A stretch of DNA of 64,000 nt from Ignavibacteria bacterium. GTDB taxonomy: Bacteria > Bacteroidota > Ignavibacteria > Ignavibacteriales > Ignavibacteriaceae. Within the stretch, counting starts at the first letter, position 1. Each line of letters opens with the position of its first letter. The DNA lies in contig JAUYAB010000008.1 in the NCBI GenBank assembly GCA_030693705.1, forward strand, positions 1 to 64,000. Direction: 5' to 3'. Both the position numbers and the translations under genes were made by a program. Shown here in pieces: positions 46,253 to 54,614 of the stretch. Below the pieces are notes generated by a model, which worked only from the letters and a program-made list of their open reading frames with translations, did not search any database and had not been told where the DNA came from.

Positions 46253-46412
46253 GTATACGTGGATCAAAGAATTTATTTACAAAGAAAATACATGCAGATT
46301 CCTTCTTTATTGAAGTAAAATCACTTACACAAATCCCAAAATCACATGCTTGAATCTTTTTTAATATTAAGAACATCAAACAATACAAAACAAAAAAAAT
46401 TCTGGAATAAAC

Positions 46413-46637
46413 ATGAAAAAAATTTTTTTAACTTATTGGAAATATGGAGCTGTTCCTCTCGGTGCTGCCGCAGGATATGCATATTACTATTTCATCGGTT
46501 GCCAGAGCGGAACCTGTCCTATTCAAAGTAATCCTTATTTCAGTACGCTCTATGGGGCAATGCTTGGAGGAATTTTTATTTTCCCTTCCAAGAAAAAGAA
46601 TCCGAAAAGCGAACCAGAACAAAATGAAAATAACTAA
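46413..46637 (+). CDS. DUF6132 family small membrane protein
   Basis: The 74-residue protein has two hydrophobic helices around the conserved GCQSGTCPIQSNPYFSTLYG motif, which defines the family. Two cysteines (Cys-x4-Cys) may bind metal or be redox-active. The last codons overlap the original start of the DUF1858 gene (ATG at 46624, other frame), implying coupled translation before the insertion occurred. Confidence 0.85.
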   Translation: MKKIFLTYWKYGAVPLGAAAGYAYYYFIGCQSGTCPIQSNPYFSTLYGAMLGGIFIFPSKKKNPKSEPEQNENN

Positions 46638-46963
46638 AGGGCATCTCTAAAAACTTAGAATGATGTCATTGCGAGTGAGGAGCGAACGAAGCAATCCTCA
46701 TTTATCATGTAAAAACAAAGATTGCTTCGCTTTGCTTGCAATGACGACACCGTTTTTAGAAGTGCTCTAAAGATATTTTTATAGAAGATTTGGTTCGTGA
46801 ACTTCCCGATGCGGTTGAGTATTTAATGAAACACGGAATCCGCTGCTTGATCTGCGGCGAACCCGCATGGGGAACGCTTGAAACCGCAGCAAAAGAAAAG
46901 GGGTTTTCACCAGAACAGATTGACATTTTTGTAAGCGAACTAAATGGTTTGCAGAAAGAATAG
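46624..46963 (+). pseudogene. DUF1858 redox-disulfide domain gene split by an insertion
   Basis: The 3' part (46772-46963) encodes DIFIEDLVRELPDAVEYLMK, then HGIRCLICGEP...AKEKGFSPEQI, a full DUF1858 domain with its Cys-x2-Cys, but has no proper start in frame. Five start codons lie 133 bp upstream: ATG AAA ATA ACT AAA at 46624-46638 (M-K-I-T-K). Removing the insertion and one copy of CTAAAG joins them exactly to GAT ATT, giving MKITKDIFIEDLV, the family's normal beginning, and a 68-residue protein. As it stands the ATG frame ends at TAA 46648-46650. Re-initiation at TTG 46790 is possible but would lose the first helix. Confidence 0.8.
46640..46766. mobile_element. 127-bp MITE-like element with 6-bp target duplication
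   Basis: Terminal inverted repeats GGCATCTCTAAAAAC (46640-46654) and GTTTTTAGAAGTGCT (46752-46766) match at 12 of 15 positions. The element is flanked by CTAAAG at 46634-46639 and again at 46767-46772. A second, inner palindrome lies within (TGCGAGTGAGGAGCGAACGA against the GCTTCGCTTTGCTTGCA side). It encodes nothing. It interrupts the DUF1858 gene. Confidence 0.85.
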
Positions 46964-46970
46964 TTTTAAC

Positions 46971-47603
46971 TCACAAAATTTTGTCAATAATCTCAACAAC
47001 TTTATTTGCTTGATGTCCCGCAGCGATCATCACCCGTGGAGCCATGACGCCTTCAATCATAAAATCAGTTTTGTTATCTCCGCACACAAAAATATTCGTC
47101 GAAAGCTTTTTTGTTTTGATGGTGTTCGCGGAGCTATACCCAGCCAAACCCGAAGCGGTTACTAAATATTTCCCCTTAAAAAGATTCCCGGCGAATGCTT
47201 TCAGCAGCATTGCTTTTTCAGAAACTTTATCAAAAGCTTCTACAACAATATGAGCCTCATTAAATATAGTTTTAACATTTGCCATGGTAACTTTTTCATG
47301 ATGTTTTTCAACTTGAAGAAAAGGATTGAGTCGGCGTAGTTGTTCTTCCAGCGCATCAACTTTTCGTTTGCCGATATCATTAATAAAATATTGTTGGCGA
47401 TTAAGGTTCGTCGGATCAACAACATCAAAATCAACCAGAATTAATTTCCCGATTCCGATGCGTGCAAGCGCGATTGCAGCGTTACTACCGAGTCCACCGC
47501 ATCCGGCAATTCCAACAACAGCTTTTTCTAATTTACCTTTTAGTTGAGGAGCATTTCTCGCGGTGAGTTGTTCGTAAGAAATTTTCTTCATCTTACCCGC
47601 CAC
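46971..47603 (-). CDS. thiF: ThiF/MoeB-type sulfur-carrier adenylyltransferase
   Basis: The 210-residue E1-like enzyme should adenylate the C-terminal glycine of a ThiS/MoaD-like carrier. It has the nucleotide loop GCGGLGSNAAIALARIG (about 33), the LVDFDVVDPTNLNRQ motif (about 55-69) and the typical end VMAPRVMIAAGHQANKVVE. It is the short ThiF form without rhodanese domain. Its start overlaps the ThiS-like gene by 11 bp. No thiG, thiH or thiC is nearby; the upstream gene is xdhC, so sulfur delivery to a molybdenum hydroxylase cofactor is an alternative to thiamin synthesis. Confidence 0.85.
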   Translation of the reverse strand: MAGKMKKISYEQLTARNAPQLKGKLEKAVVGIAGCGGLGSNAAIALARIGIGKLILVDFDVVDPTNLNRQQYFINDIGKRKVDALEEQLRRLNPFLQVEKHHEKVTMANVKTIFNEAHIVVEAFDKVSEKAMLLKAFAGNLFKGKYLVTASGLAGYSSANTIKTKKLSTNIFVCGDNKTDFMIEGVMAPRVMIAAGHQANKVVEIIDKIL

Positions 47604-47826
47604 CGGTTGGCAGAAATAATTTTACTCTGTCGTTTTCTTTTAGAATAGTTTGGCGCGACTTCTCTTCACCGTTGATAAAAACCGAAATGAATTTTTGATG
47701 CTCTTTTCGTATTTGAAGTTTTGTCATAAAATCCGCCGCTGTACAGCCTGGTTCAACATCAAGGAAACTTTTGTTTTTGATCTCCTCGATGTGTAAAAGT
47801 CCAAGATATTCAAAAAAGATTTTCAT
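47593..47826 (-). CDS. thiS: ThiS/MoaD-like sulfur carrier protein
   Basis: This 77-residue ubiquitin-fold carrier ends in LFLPTGGG, the Gly-Gly tail that is adenylated and thiocarboxylated. VFINGEEKSRQTILKENDRVKL is the typical beta-grasp core. It is 11 bp downstream of xdhC and overlaps the adenylyltransferase gene. The tail has one Gly beyond the usual GG, so the processed end is uncertain. Whether it serves thiamin, molybdopterin or another sulfur acceptor cannot be decided from sequence. Confidence 0.85.
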   Translation of the reverse strand: MKIFFEYLGLLHIEEIKNKSFLDVEPGCTAADFMTKLQIRKEHQKFISVFINGEEKSRQTILKENDRVKLFLPTGGG

Positions 47827-47837
47827 GAGATTTTTGC

Positions 47838-48707
47838 TTAACCAATTTCAGAATAATTTAATCGAAAATGCTTCGCTTCTTTTTTATAAATGATCGATTG
47901 TATTTCCGCAAGAATGCCGATAGCAATTTCATTTGGAGTTTCTCCGCCAATATCAAGCCCGACCGGTGAATAGAGGTTCTCCAATGAAACATTTTCTTTA
48001 AGCGTTGCTTTCAATTTCAAAATTGATTCTTTCACTTTTTTCTTTGACCCGATCATTCCGACATATTTCATTTCAGGATAACATCTGTACAAATATTTAA
48101 GAACGTCGAGATCGTGAGAGTGAAAATGAGTAACTAAAAGCGTGAAGGCAGTTTCATCTAACGGAATAGAAGTTCTGTCGGCTTCCGCAAGTTTTGTGAA
48201 ATCAAAATAGATTTGCTTGTTGTAGAGTGAGTCGTGCAATTCAGCTAAGAGTTCTTTTCGGTTATCAATAAAGACAACATAAAAATTTAACTGCCTTGCA
48301 ATTTTTGCAACTGCCTGCCCAACATGTCCGGCGCCAAAAATATAAAGCACTCTTTCGTAACGGAAGACCTCGTAAAACACTTTCATTTCACCACCACAAA
48401 GTGCATCCATCTGTGCAACATCTTTGGTCTTTACTTTTATCTTCTCTCCTTCGTTTTTATCATGTGTTAGCAAAATGGTTTCTGAAAAATTTTGAACATT
48501 TTCTTCGAGAAGTTTTTGTGCTTTCTTCATGATATGAAATTCAGCGCCGCCACCGCCAACCGTTCCGGCAACTCTTCCTTCTTCTCCCACAAGCATTTTA
48601 AATCCAACTCTTCCCGGACTACTTCCTTTTACCTCTGTAATCGTAATTAACACAGATGGTTTGTTGTCTTTTATCCGGTCTTGCAGGGTTTGGAATATCT
48701 CTATCAT
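47838..48707 (-). CDS. xdhC: XdhC/CoxI family molybdenum-cofactor chaperone
   Basis: The 289-residue protein binds Moco, protects or sulfurates it and inserts it into xanthine-dehydrogenase-type enzymes. The N-terminal XdhC_CoxI domain shows ITEVKGSSPGRVGFKMLV and GTVGGGGAEFHIM. The C-terminal Rossmann domain shows LYIFGAGHVGQAVAKIA (about 122) and YVGMIGSKKKV. It should serve the Mo hydroxylases at 12456-21332. The start overlaps the upstream PLP-enzyme stop by 4 bp. Confidence 0.93.
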   Translation of the reverse strand: MIEIFQTLQDRIKDNKPSVLITITEVKGSSPGRVGFKMLVGEEGRVAGTVGGGGAEFHIMKKAQKLLEENVQNFSETILLTHDKNEGEKIKVKTKDVAQMDALCGGEMKVFYEVFRYERVLYIFGAGHVGQAVAKIARQLNFYVVFIDNRKELLAELHDSLYNKQIYFDFTKLAEADRTSIPLDETAFTLLVTHFHSHDLDVLKYLYRCYPEMKYVGMIGSKKKVKESILKLKATLKENVSLENLYSPVGLDIGGETPNEIAIGILAEIQSIIYKKEAKHFRLNYSEIG

Positions 48708-50173
48708 AAATTTCCGACTTCACTGTTAAATTCTTCAATTAATGAATCAATTTTTCCCGTTAACGAACGGGTGCTGTTCCAGTATTCTTCATCGTTCCAT
48801 TGAGCGTTCAATTCACTTAATTCACGTTGTTGTTGTTCGATCCATGTAAAGTATTTTAAATTGTGGATCCGTTTTTTATCTTGATAATTCAACTCAAGCA
48901 TGTTATCGGTTTTTTGTCCCTGCAATGATTTGTGAAATGACTTCGCCGCAGCAAGTTCAGAATATTTTCCATATTTATCATTCATTTCTTCAAGACGCGA
49001 ACCGTATAATTCCATCGAATCAGTTAGGATGGTGAAAATAACATCGTTCTCATTTAGTTCGTAATATTTCGCAAGTTTAACTGCAGAAAGAACATTTGCT
49101 ATCCCGGAAATTCCGGCTGCAGAAAGTTTTGCAATCGTTTGCTCATCGACTCCTTCTTTCAAAAGGAATTTTTTTCCTTCTTCATCATTAAACAAGCGGG
49201 AAAGTTCCATGCAATCCTCGTCGTCAATCGCGAAAACAAAATCGGTGTTTTTTACGTTGTGAATCCAGGGAACATGTTTATCGCCGATACCTTCGATGCG
49301 GTGTCCGCCGAATCCGTTATGTAAAAGCGTTGGACATTGCAAAGCTTCACTCGCACCAATTTTGCACGATGGATATTTTTCTTTTAAATAATCCCCGGCA
49401 GCTATGGTTCCACCCGAACCGGTTGCGGAAACATATCCGGCTAATCTTAATTTTCTGCCCAATGATTTTTTCATTTCTTCAAAAACCTCTTCAACTGCAC
49501 TGGCGGTAACTTCATAATGCCACAGATAATTCCCAAACTCTTCAAACTGATTAAAAATTAATACATCTTTCCGCGTTGCTTTTAATTCCCAGCATTTATC
49601 AAAAATTTCTTTTACATTGCTTTCACATCCTGGAGTAGCAATGACTTCGCCGGCAAGATTTCTCAACCATTCAAATCTTTCTTTACTCATCTCTTCCGGT
49701 AAAATTGCAATTGATTCGCAGCCCAGTAATGCAGAGTTAAACGCGCCGCCGCGGCAAAAATTTCCGGTTGAAGGCCAAACAGCTTTCTGCCAGGTAGAGT
49801 CAAAGTTTCCCGTAACAAGTGATGGTGCTAAACAGCCGAATGTTGCTCCAACTTTATGCGCGCCGGTTGGGAAATATTTTCCGGAGATTCCGATAATTTT
49901 TGCTTTCACTCCCGTTAACGAAGAAGGAAATTCAACATAATTTACGCCGCCGAAACCGCCGCCGAATTCTTTCGGTTCATTCTTCCAGGTTATTCTGAAA
50001 AGATTGAGAGGATTGACATCCCATAGACCGACTTGCTTAAGTTGTTCTTTAATTTTAGCAGGAGTTTTTTCCGGATGTTTCATTTGTTCGAAAGTCGGAA
50101 TAACAATTCCTTTTTCTTTACAGCGTTGAATATTGTTTTTACGCGCTTTGTCGTTTCTTTGCAAGTTGATCAT
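48704..50173 (-). CDS. Fold-type II PLP-dependent lyase of the purine cluster
   Basis: The 489-residue enzyme of the tryptophan-synthase-beta/cysteine-synthase superfamily has the probable PLP Lys in FPTGAHKVGATFG (about 107). The phosphate-binding glycines are in ATGSGGTIAAGDY (about 252). It is longer than threonine dehydratase or diaminopropionate ammonia-lyase, with an extra C-terminal helical part. In urate-degradation clusters this place is usually held by YgeX, which makes pyruvate and ammonia from 2,3-diaminopropionate; this protein may fill the same step or a related one. The exact reaction is not known. Confidence 0.75.
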   Translation of the reverse strand: MINLQRNDKARKNNIQRCKEKGIVIPTFEQMKHPEKTPAKIKEQLKQVGLWDVNPLNLFRITWKNEPKEFGGGFGGVNYVEFPSSLTGVKAKIIGISGKYFPTGAHKVGATFGCLAPSLVTGNFDSTWQKAVWPSTGNFCRGGAFNSALLGCESIAILPEEMSKERFEWLRNLAGEVIATPGCESNVKEIFDKCWELKATRKDVLIFNQFEEFGNYLWHYEVTASAVEEVFEEMKKSLGRKLRLAGYVSATGSGGTIAAGDYLKEKYPSCKIGASEALQCPTLLHNGFGGHRIEGIGDKHVPWIHNVKNTDFVFAIDDEDCMELSRLFNDEEGKKFLLKEGVDEQTIAKLSAAGISGIANVLSAVKLAKYYELNENDVIFTILTDSMELYGSRLEEMNDKYGKYSELAAAKSFHKSLQGQKTDNMLELNYQDKKRIHNLKYFTWIEQQQRELSELNAQWNDEEYWNSTRSLTGKIDSLIEEFNSEVGNL

Positions 50174-50193
50174 GAGAGTTCCTTATTACATTT

Positions 50194-50814
50194 TTAATAA
50201 AATAATTTTTCTGCATTCACTAAATCATCTTCGGTGTCGATATCGAAACTGATTCCTAAATCTTCACTTAAAAAAGAGTTTCCTGAAAACTTTTTCAAAA
50301 CATCACGCAGGGTTGAAGTGCTGTCTTCTTTTTTAATAGCCGACTTAATTTTCTCGTTAGCTAATATCGGATGCCCTTTTTTCCGTTTTCCGTTTTCAAG
50401 CAGTACTGCCGGTTGAATGAAATCGTATTGTGCCTCATCTTCAAATTTTGCCTTCATCAAACGGTATGTTTCAATTGAAATGAAAGGCATATCTGCCAGG
50501 GCAATAATTACATTTCCATGTTGTGCGTTTTCCGCACCGGTTTTAATTGACGAGAACATTCCGGCTTGATATTGCTGGTTACAAATTACTTGTATGTTTT
50601 TTGTGTTAACAAGATTATTTTTTTCAATTAACTCAACTAATCTGTCAAAATTACATCCGCCAACAACAACAACTTCATCACAAACCGACACTAATTTTTG
50701 TAATGAATGAAAAAGTAACGGTACACTTTGAATTTCAATTTCAATTTTCCACTTATTCATCCGGGATGAATTTCCGGCGGCTAAAAGAATTCCCGAATAG
50801 TGGTTGCCGCTCAT
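50194..50814 (-). CDS. mocA: Molybdenum cofactor cytidylyltransferase MocA-like
   Basis: The 206-residue nucleotidyltransferase shows ILLAAGNSSRMNKWKIEIE (10-28), the VVVGGC strand, the metal Asp in IIALADMPFIS (about 105) and KKGHPILANE. MocA converts Mo-molybdopterin to the cytosine dinucleotide form used by xanthine-dehydrogenase-family enzymes, and it is regularly found with xdhC and ygf genes. Position between two PLP-enzyme genes in the purine block supports this over an isoprenoid or sugar nucleotidyltransferase. Confidence 0.88.
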   Translation of the reverse strand: MSGNHYSGILLAAGNSSRMNKWKIEIEIQSVPLLFHSLQKLVSVCDEVVVVGGCNFDRLVELIEKNNLVNTKNIQVICNQQYQAGMFSSIKTGAENAQHGNVIIALADMPFISIETYRLMKAKFEDEAQYDFIQPAVLLENGKRKKGHPILANEKIKSAIKKEDSTSTLRDVLKKFSGNSFLSEDLGISFDIDTEDDLVNAEKLFY

Positions 50815-50815
50815 T

Positions 50816-52036
50816 TTAGTTGTTCAATTTTAATGCTTCAGAAATAATCTCTAAATCCGGAGGAAAAGTTTTTGGAAAATTAACTTTTTTAATTGCCGAA
50901 TCAATATCTTTCAATCCGTGTCCGGTTAGAAGACAAACAACAGTTGCATCTTTTGAAGTTGTTTCTTTCATCTTTAGCAAACCCGCAAAGGATGCTGCCG
51001 AAGAAGGCTCACAAAATATTCCGGTTTTTTGTGAAAGTAATATTTGTGCGGAAAGAATTTCATCATCAGAAACCAACACAACATCGCCGTCAACTGTTTT
51101 TAAATCTGCTACAGCGCAATAACCGTTTCGTGCAACGTTCACCGAAATGGAATCCGCAACTGTATCTGCTTTGTACTGCAAATCCCACTTGTCATAATGA
51201 AAAGCATCAAAAAGAAACCGGCTTCCTTCTGCCTGCACTGCAATGATCTTCGGTAAATTTTTTATCACTCCGATAAACCGCAAATCGAGAAATCCTTTGA
51301 TTACACCACTCAACACAACGCCATCACCGGAAGGAAGAAAAACATAATCAATATTTTTTAGTTGCGAAACTAATTCGAAGGAAGAAGTCTTTTTCCCTTC
51401 AATCGTCATCGGATTGTAAGCGGTGTTTCTATTTAAGAAACCCGTTTGCTCTGAAAACTTTAGCGAAAGATCAAATGCTTTGTCGTAATCACCCTGAATG
51501 GGAATAAGTGTTGCGCCATACTGCAAACACTGTACGAGTTTTGCTTTTGGTGCGGTTGACGGCATAAAGATAAATGCTTTTTGTCCAGCGGAAGCAGCTA
51601 TTCCCGCCATTGATGATGCGGCGTTTCCCGTTGATGCGAGAACAATTTCTTGAAAACCGAATTTTTTTGCAAACGCGGAAACGAGAAACGACGCCCTGTC
51701 TTTATAAGATCCGGTTGGATTCGCGCCATCGAATTTTAGATAAACGTTCTCAAAACCAAACTCACTTTTAAAATTATTCGCATGAATAAGAGGAGTGTTC
51801 CCAACGGGTAGATTGGGGAAAAATTCTTTTTCTACCGGAAGATAATTATTTATATCAAACGGATCATTTTCATTTTTTGAATTCCGGAGTGCTTCGGGAA
51901 GTTTGACTTTGAGAATCCCTTTTAAAGGTTTTCCTTCAAGATTTTCTTCACGGCACGCGGGACACAGCATCAAATCCTTTGTTATCTTGTACTGCGTTCC
52001 ACATTCGCTACAGATATATTTAAAATCAGTTTTCAT
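50816..52036 (-). CDS. Threonine-synthase-like PLP enzyme with zinc ribbon
   Basis: The 406-residue fold-type II PLP enzyme begins with a zinc ribbon (YICSECGTQY...MLCPACRE, residues 8-34). It then has VGNTPLIHA, the PLP Lys in GANPTGSYKDRAS (about 118) and the glycine loop LPSGDGVVLSG. These are threonine synthase features, but the setting, one base from mocA and near ygeW/ygeY, argues for a role in nitrogen-compound breakdown such as diaminopropionate or ureido-amino-acid cleavage. No other threonine-pathway gene is nearby. Confidence 0.78.
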   Translation of the reverse strand: MKTDFKYICSECGTQYKITKDLMLCPACREENLEGKPLKGILKVKLPEALRNSKNENDPFDINNYLPVEKEFFPNLPVGNTPLIHANNFKSEFGFENVYLKFDGANPTGSYKDRASFLVSAFAKKFGFQEIVLASTGNAASSMAGIAASAGQKAFIFMPSTAPKAKLVQCLQYGATLIPIQGDYDKAFDLSLKFSEQTGFLNRNTAYNPMTIEGKKTSSFELVSQLKNIDYVFLPSGDGVVLSGVIKGFLDLRFIGVIKNLPKIIAVQAEGSRFLFDAFHYDKWDLQYKADTVADSISVNVARNGYCAVADLKTVDGDVVLVSDDEILSAQILLSQKTGIFCEPSSAASFAGLLKMKETTSKDATVVCLLTGHGLKDIDSAIKKVNFPKTFPPDLEIISEALKLNN

Positions 52037-52050
52037 AATATTTTAAAATG

Positions 52051-52118
52051 GGACACAGATCTTTTAAGATGCATTATGATCTTAACGGATCATAAACAAT
52101 CATAATAAATCTGCGTCC
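52051..52118. repeat. Nested inverted repeat between ygeW and the downstream PLP-enzyme gene
   Basis: GGACACAGAT (52051-52060) pairs with ATCTGCGTCC (52109-52118) at 9 of 10 positions. Inside, TTATGATC (52074-52081) pairs exactly with GATCATAA (52088-52095). It has no U-run. It is a dispersed repeat or an mRNA processing structure. Confidence 0.7.
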
Positions 52119-52126
52119 TATTGAAT

Positions 52127-53137
52127 CTACATAGTTAACGCCATTATTGCTTTTGCCGTATGCAAGCGATTTTCCGCTTCGTCAAAAACAATTGAAATGT
52201 CGGGATTGTCTAAAATTTCATCTGTTACTTCGTTACCGCGGTCTGCTGGCAATGCGTGCATGAGTTTTACATTTTTGTCGGCAAGTTTAATTCGCTTGTC
52301 ATCGCAGATCCACGATTTATATTTATCGAGATTGCCTTTCATTTCTTTTTTACATTCGGTTTCATTTTGTAAATATTGATCAACATCATAAAAACCGAAG
52401 CCGCCCCAGTTTTTTGGGATGACGATGTGAGCGCCTTCAAAAGCTTCATCCATATTATTTGTGAATTTAAGTGAACCGCCGCCGGCAGCAGCATTCTTGT
52501 AAGCTTTATCAACAATGTTTTTGCTTAACGGAAATTCCTTTGGATGCGCAACGGTAACATCAATTCCGTAACGAGGGAAAAGAAGAATTTGCGTTTGCGG
52601 AACGGAAAGCGGCTTGCTGTGTGTGTCTGCGTAAGCCCATGATACAGTTACTTTCAATCCTTTCGGATCTTTTCCGAAATGCTCAAAGATTGTCATTAAA
52701 TCTGCCAGACCCTGGAAAGGATGATACACATCATCCTGCAACGACATTACCGGAACGGTTGCGTTTGCAGCGAGTTCGTCTAAATATTTTTTTCCAACAC
52801 CGTAAAAACAATTTCTGCATGCGATGCCGTGTCCCATACGTGAAAGAATGATCGCTGTGTCTCTTGCAACTTCACCATGAGTGATTTGCATTTTGTCCGG
52901 CGTTAAATCGTGTGCGTGTCCTCCGAGCTGCGTCATACCGGCTTCCATCGAGTTTCTTGTTCGGGTTGACTGCTCAAAGAAAATTGCGAACAATGTTTTG
53001 TCCTGCAATAAGCGGTGAGGTTCCCCCATCGCAAATTTTCTTTTTAAATCGAACGCTACTTCAAACGCTGTATCAAGTTCTTGTTTTGACCAGTCATCAT
53101 CAGTAAGAAAATGTTTTTTTGAAAGATCTGAAACCAT
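52127..53137 (-). CDS. ygeW: Knotted carbamoyltransferase YgeW
   Basis: The 336-residue carbamoyltransferase has the carbamoyl-phosphate motif FFEQSTRTRNSMEAG (about 52-66). It also has GMTQLGGHAHDLTPDKMQITHGE, RNCFYG in place of the usual HP-containing loop, and the C-terminal MHALPADRGNEVTDE. These match YgeW, which does not use ornithine or aspartate and is proposed to yield carbamoyl phosphate from a ureido intermediate of urate breakdown. The gene is 33 bp downstream of ygeY. Confidence 0.9.
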   Translation of the reverse strand: MVSDLSKKHFLTDDDWSKQELDTAFEVAFDLKRKFAMGEPHRLLQDKTLFAIFFEQSTRTRNSMEAGMTQLGGHAHDLTPDKMQITHGEVARDTAIILSRMGHGIACRNCFYGVGKKYLDELAANATVPVMSLQDDVYHPFQGLADLMTIFEHFGKDPKGLKVTVSWAYADTHSKPLSVPQTQILLFPRYGIDVTVAHPKEFPLSKNIVDKAYKNAAAGGGSLKFTNNMDEAFEGAHIVIPKNWGGFGFYDVDQYLQNETECKKEMKGNLDKYKSWICDDKRIKLADKNVKLMHALPADRGNEVTDEILDNPDISIVFDEAENRLHTAKAIMALTM

Positions 53138-53170
53138 AGTTTTTCTCCGAATTAATTTTCTAATTAAATT

Positions 53171-54355
53171 TTAATACATTTCACAAAACAAAGCATAGAA
53201 AGCACTGGCTTTTACTAAATGGTCAATCGGGACTTTTTCATTCGGCGCGTGCGCCATTACTTCATTGCCAGGACCGAATCCGATCACCGGTATTCCATAC
53301 ATTCCATTGATTGAAATTCCGTTTGTTGAAAAAGTCCATTTATCAACTACAGGTTTTTCATTAAACAAATCAGTAAAAGTTTTTATTCCGGTTTGAATCA
53401 CCGGGTGGCTTTCTTCAAGTTTCCAAGTAGGATAATATTTTTCCATACCGTATTTCAAACCGGTGAAAGCTGTTTCATCATAATAAAGAATTTCAACTTT
53501 GGCGTTCATATCTTTTACAATTTCTTCAACCTGCTTTACGGCAAGTTCTTTGTTTTCGCCCCAGGTTAATCTTCTATCGAGATGAATTTTTGCAAAATCG
53601 GCAACCGCACAAAGCGAAGGACTTGAAGAAACAAATTCGGAAATTGTAACAGAACCTTTGCCGAGAAATTCATCATACGCTAATCGCTCATTTAATTTTT
53701 CAATTTCAAGAGCAGCGCGTGAAGCCATATAAATAGCGTTCTTTCCTCTTTCCGGGGCTGACCCATGAGCAGAAACTCCGAAGAAGGAAACCACTATTTC
53801 CATTCTTCCGCGGTGTCCGCGATAGATGTTCATGTTGGTTGGTTCGGTAACGATAACGCAATCCGGTTTAACTTTTTCTTCTTCAACAAGATATTTCCAG
53901 CAAAGCCCGTCACAATCTTCTTCCATCACCGTACCGGTGACAAGTAACGTAATATCATTTGTTAAACCAAGTTCCTTCAAAATTCTTCCCGCAGTAATAG
54001 CAGCAATTGGTCCACCTTTTTGGTCAACACTGCCGCGTCCATGTACAAAGCCGTCTTTAATTTCTCCGCCAAGCGGATCAAAATTCCAGTTTTGTAAGTT
54101 ACCCAGATCAACAGTATCAATATGTCCGTCAATTGCGATAATTTTTTTACCATTACCGATTCTTCCAATGATATTTCCGAGTCCATCAATTTTCACTTCA
54201 TCGAATCCGGCTTCTTCCATCATACGTTTCAATTCATAGATGACATCTTTTTCCTGGGTACTGAGAGATTTTAATTTGATAAGCTTCGAGAGATTTTCTG
54301 CAGTGTACTGTTCATATTTTTTTGCGAGGGCAAGAATTTGTTTGGCGCGTTCCAT
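53171..54355 (-). CDS. ygeY: YgeY-type M20 family hydrolase
   Basis: The 394-residue zinc hydrolase of the M20/ArgE/DapE family has AIDGHIDTVDLG (metal His, about 75) and GRGSVDQKGG (bridging Asp, about 109). It also has VMEEDCDGLCWKYLVEE (catalytic Glu), the dimerisation domain from about 185, and the terminal metal His in EVMAHAPNEKV. This is the YgeY group found in selenium-linked and urate-degradation clusters, where it probably hydrolyses an N-carbamoyl or ureido intermediate. It is first in the minus-strand operon. Confidence 0.9.
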   Translation of the reverse strand: MERAKQILALAKKYEQYTAENLSKLIKLKSLSTQEKDVIYELKRMMEEAGFDEVKIDGLGNIIGRIGNGKKIIAIDGHIDTVDLGNLQNWNFDPLGGEIKDGFVHGRGSVDQKGGPIAAITAGRILKELGLTNDITLLVTGTVMEEDCDGLCWKYLVEEEKVKPDCVIVTEPTNMNIYRGHRGRMEIVVSFFGVSAHGSAPERGKNAIYMASRAALEIEKLNERLAYDEFLGKGSVTISEFVSSSPSLCAVADFAKIHLDRRLTWGENKELAVKQVEEIVKDMNAKVEILYYDETAFTGLKYGMEKYYPTWKLEESHPVIQTGIKTFTDLFNEKPVVDKWTFSTNGISINGMYGIPVIGFGPGNEVMAHAPNEKVPIDHLVKASAFYALFCEMY

Positions 54356-54492
54356 GTTGTTTCCCGTTTTTAATTGTGATTTTCGTTGCGGCGTGGCGAG
54401 AAAGTCAGCCGCAGATGTGGGCGATCATATTGTTTTACTAGTTGCACTAAAAAGTAACTTTTCATAATTGGACTACAAACTTACAAATTCTC

Positions 54493-54526
54493 TTAGAATA
54501 TTTATAGGGATTGTTTAGAATATTCT
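54493..54526. promoter_or_regulatory. Candidate operator: two TTAGAATATT boxes, one palindromic
   Basis: TTAGAATATT occurs at 54493-54502 and 54515-54524, 22 bp apart (about two helical turns). The second copy extends to the perfect 10-bp palindrome AGAATATTCT (54517-54526). Both lie in the 259-bp gap between divergent ygeY and ygfK, where a regulator could control both operons. No binding protein is known for this motif. Confidence 0.4.
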
Positions 54527-54614
54527 GATTAATTTTGAAACGAAAAATCTAAGGGACAAAGATGATTTCTCCCGCTAATTCTTATTGATCTAATTTTCTG
54601 AAGGAAAAAACAGT

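Noticed and set aside
46132-46353. 73-codon ORF overlapping the end of the second PAP2 gene
   Set aside because: Starts inside the PAP2 gene in another frame, with no family features.
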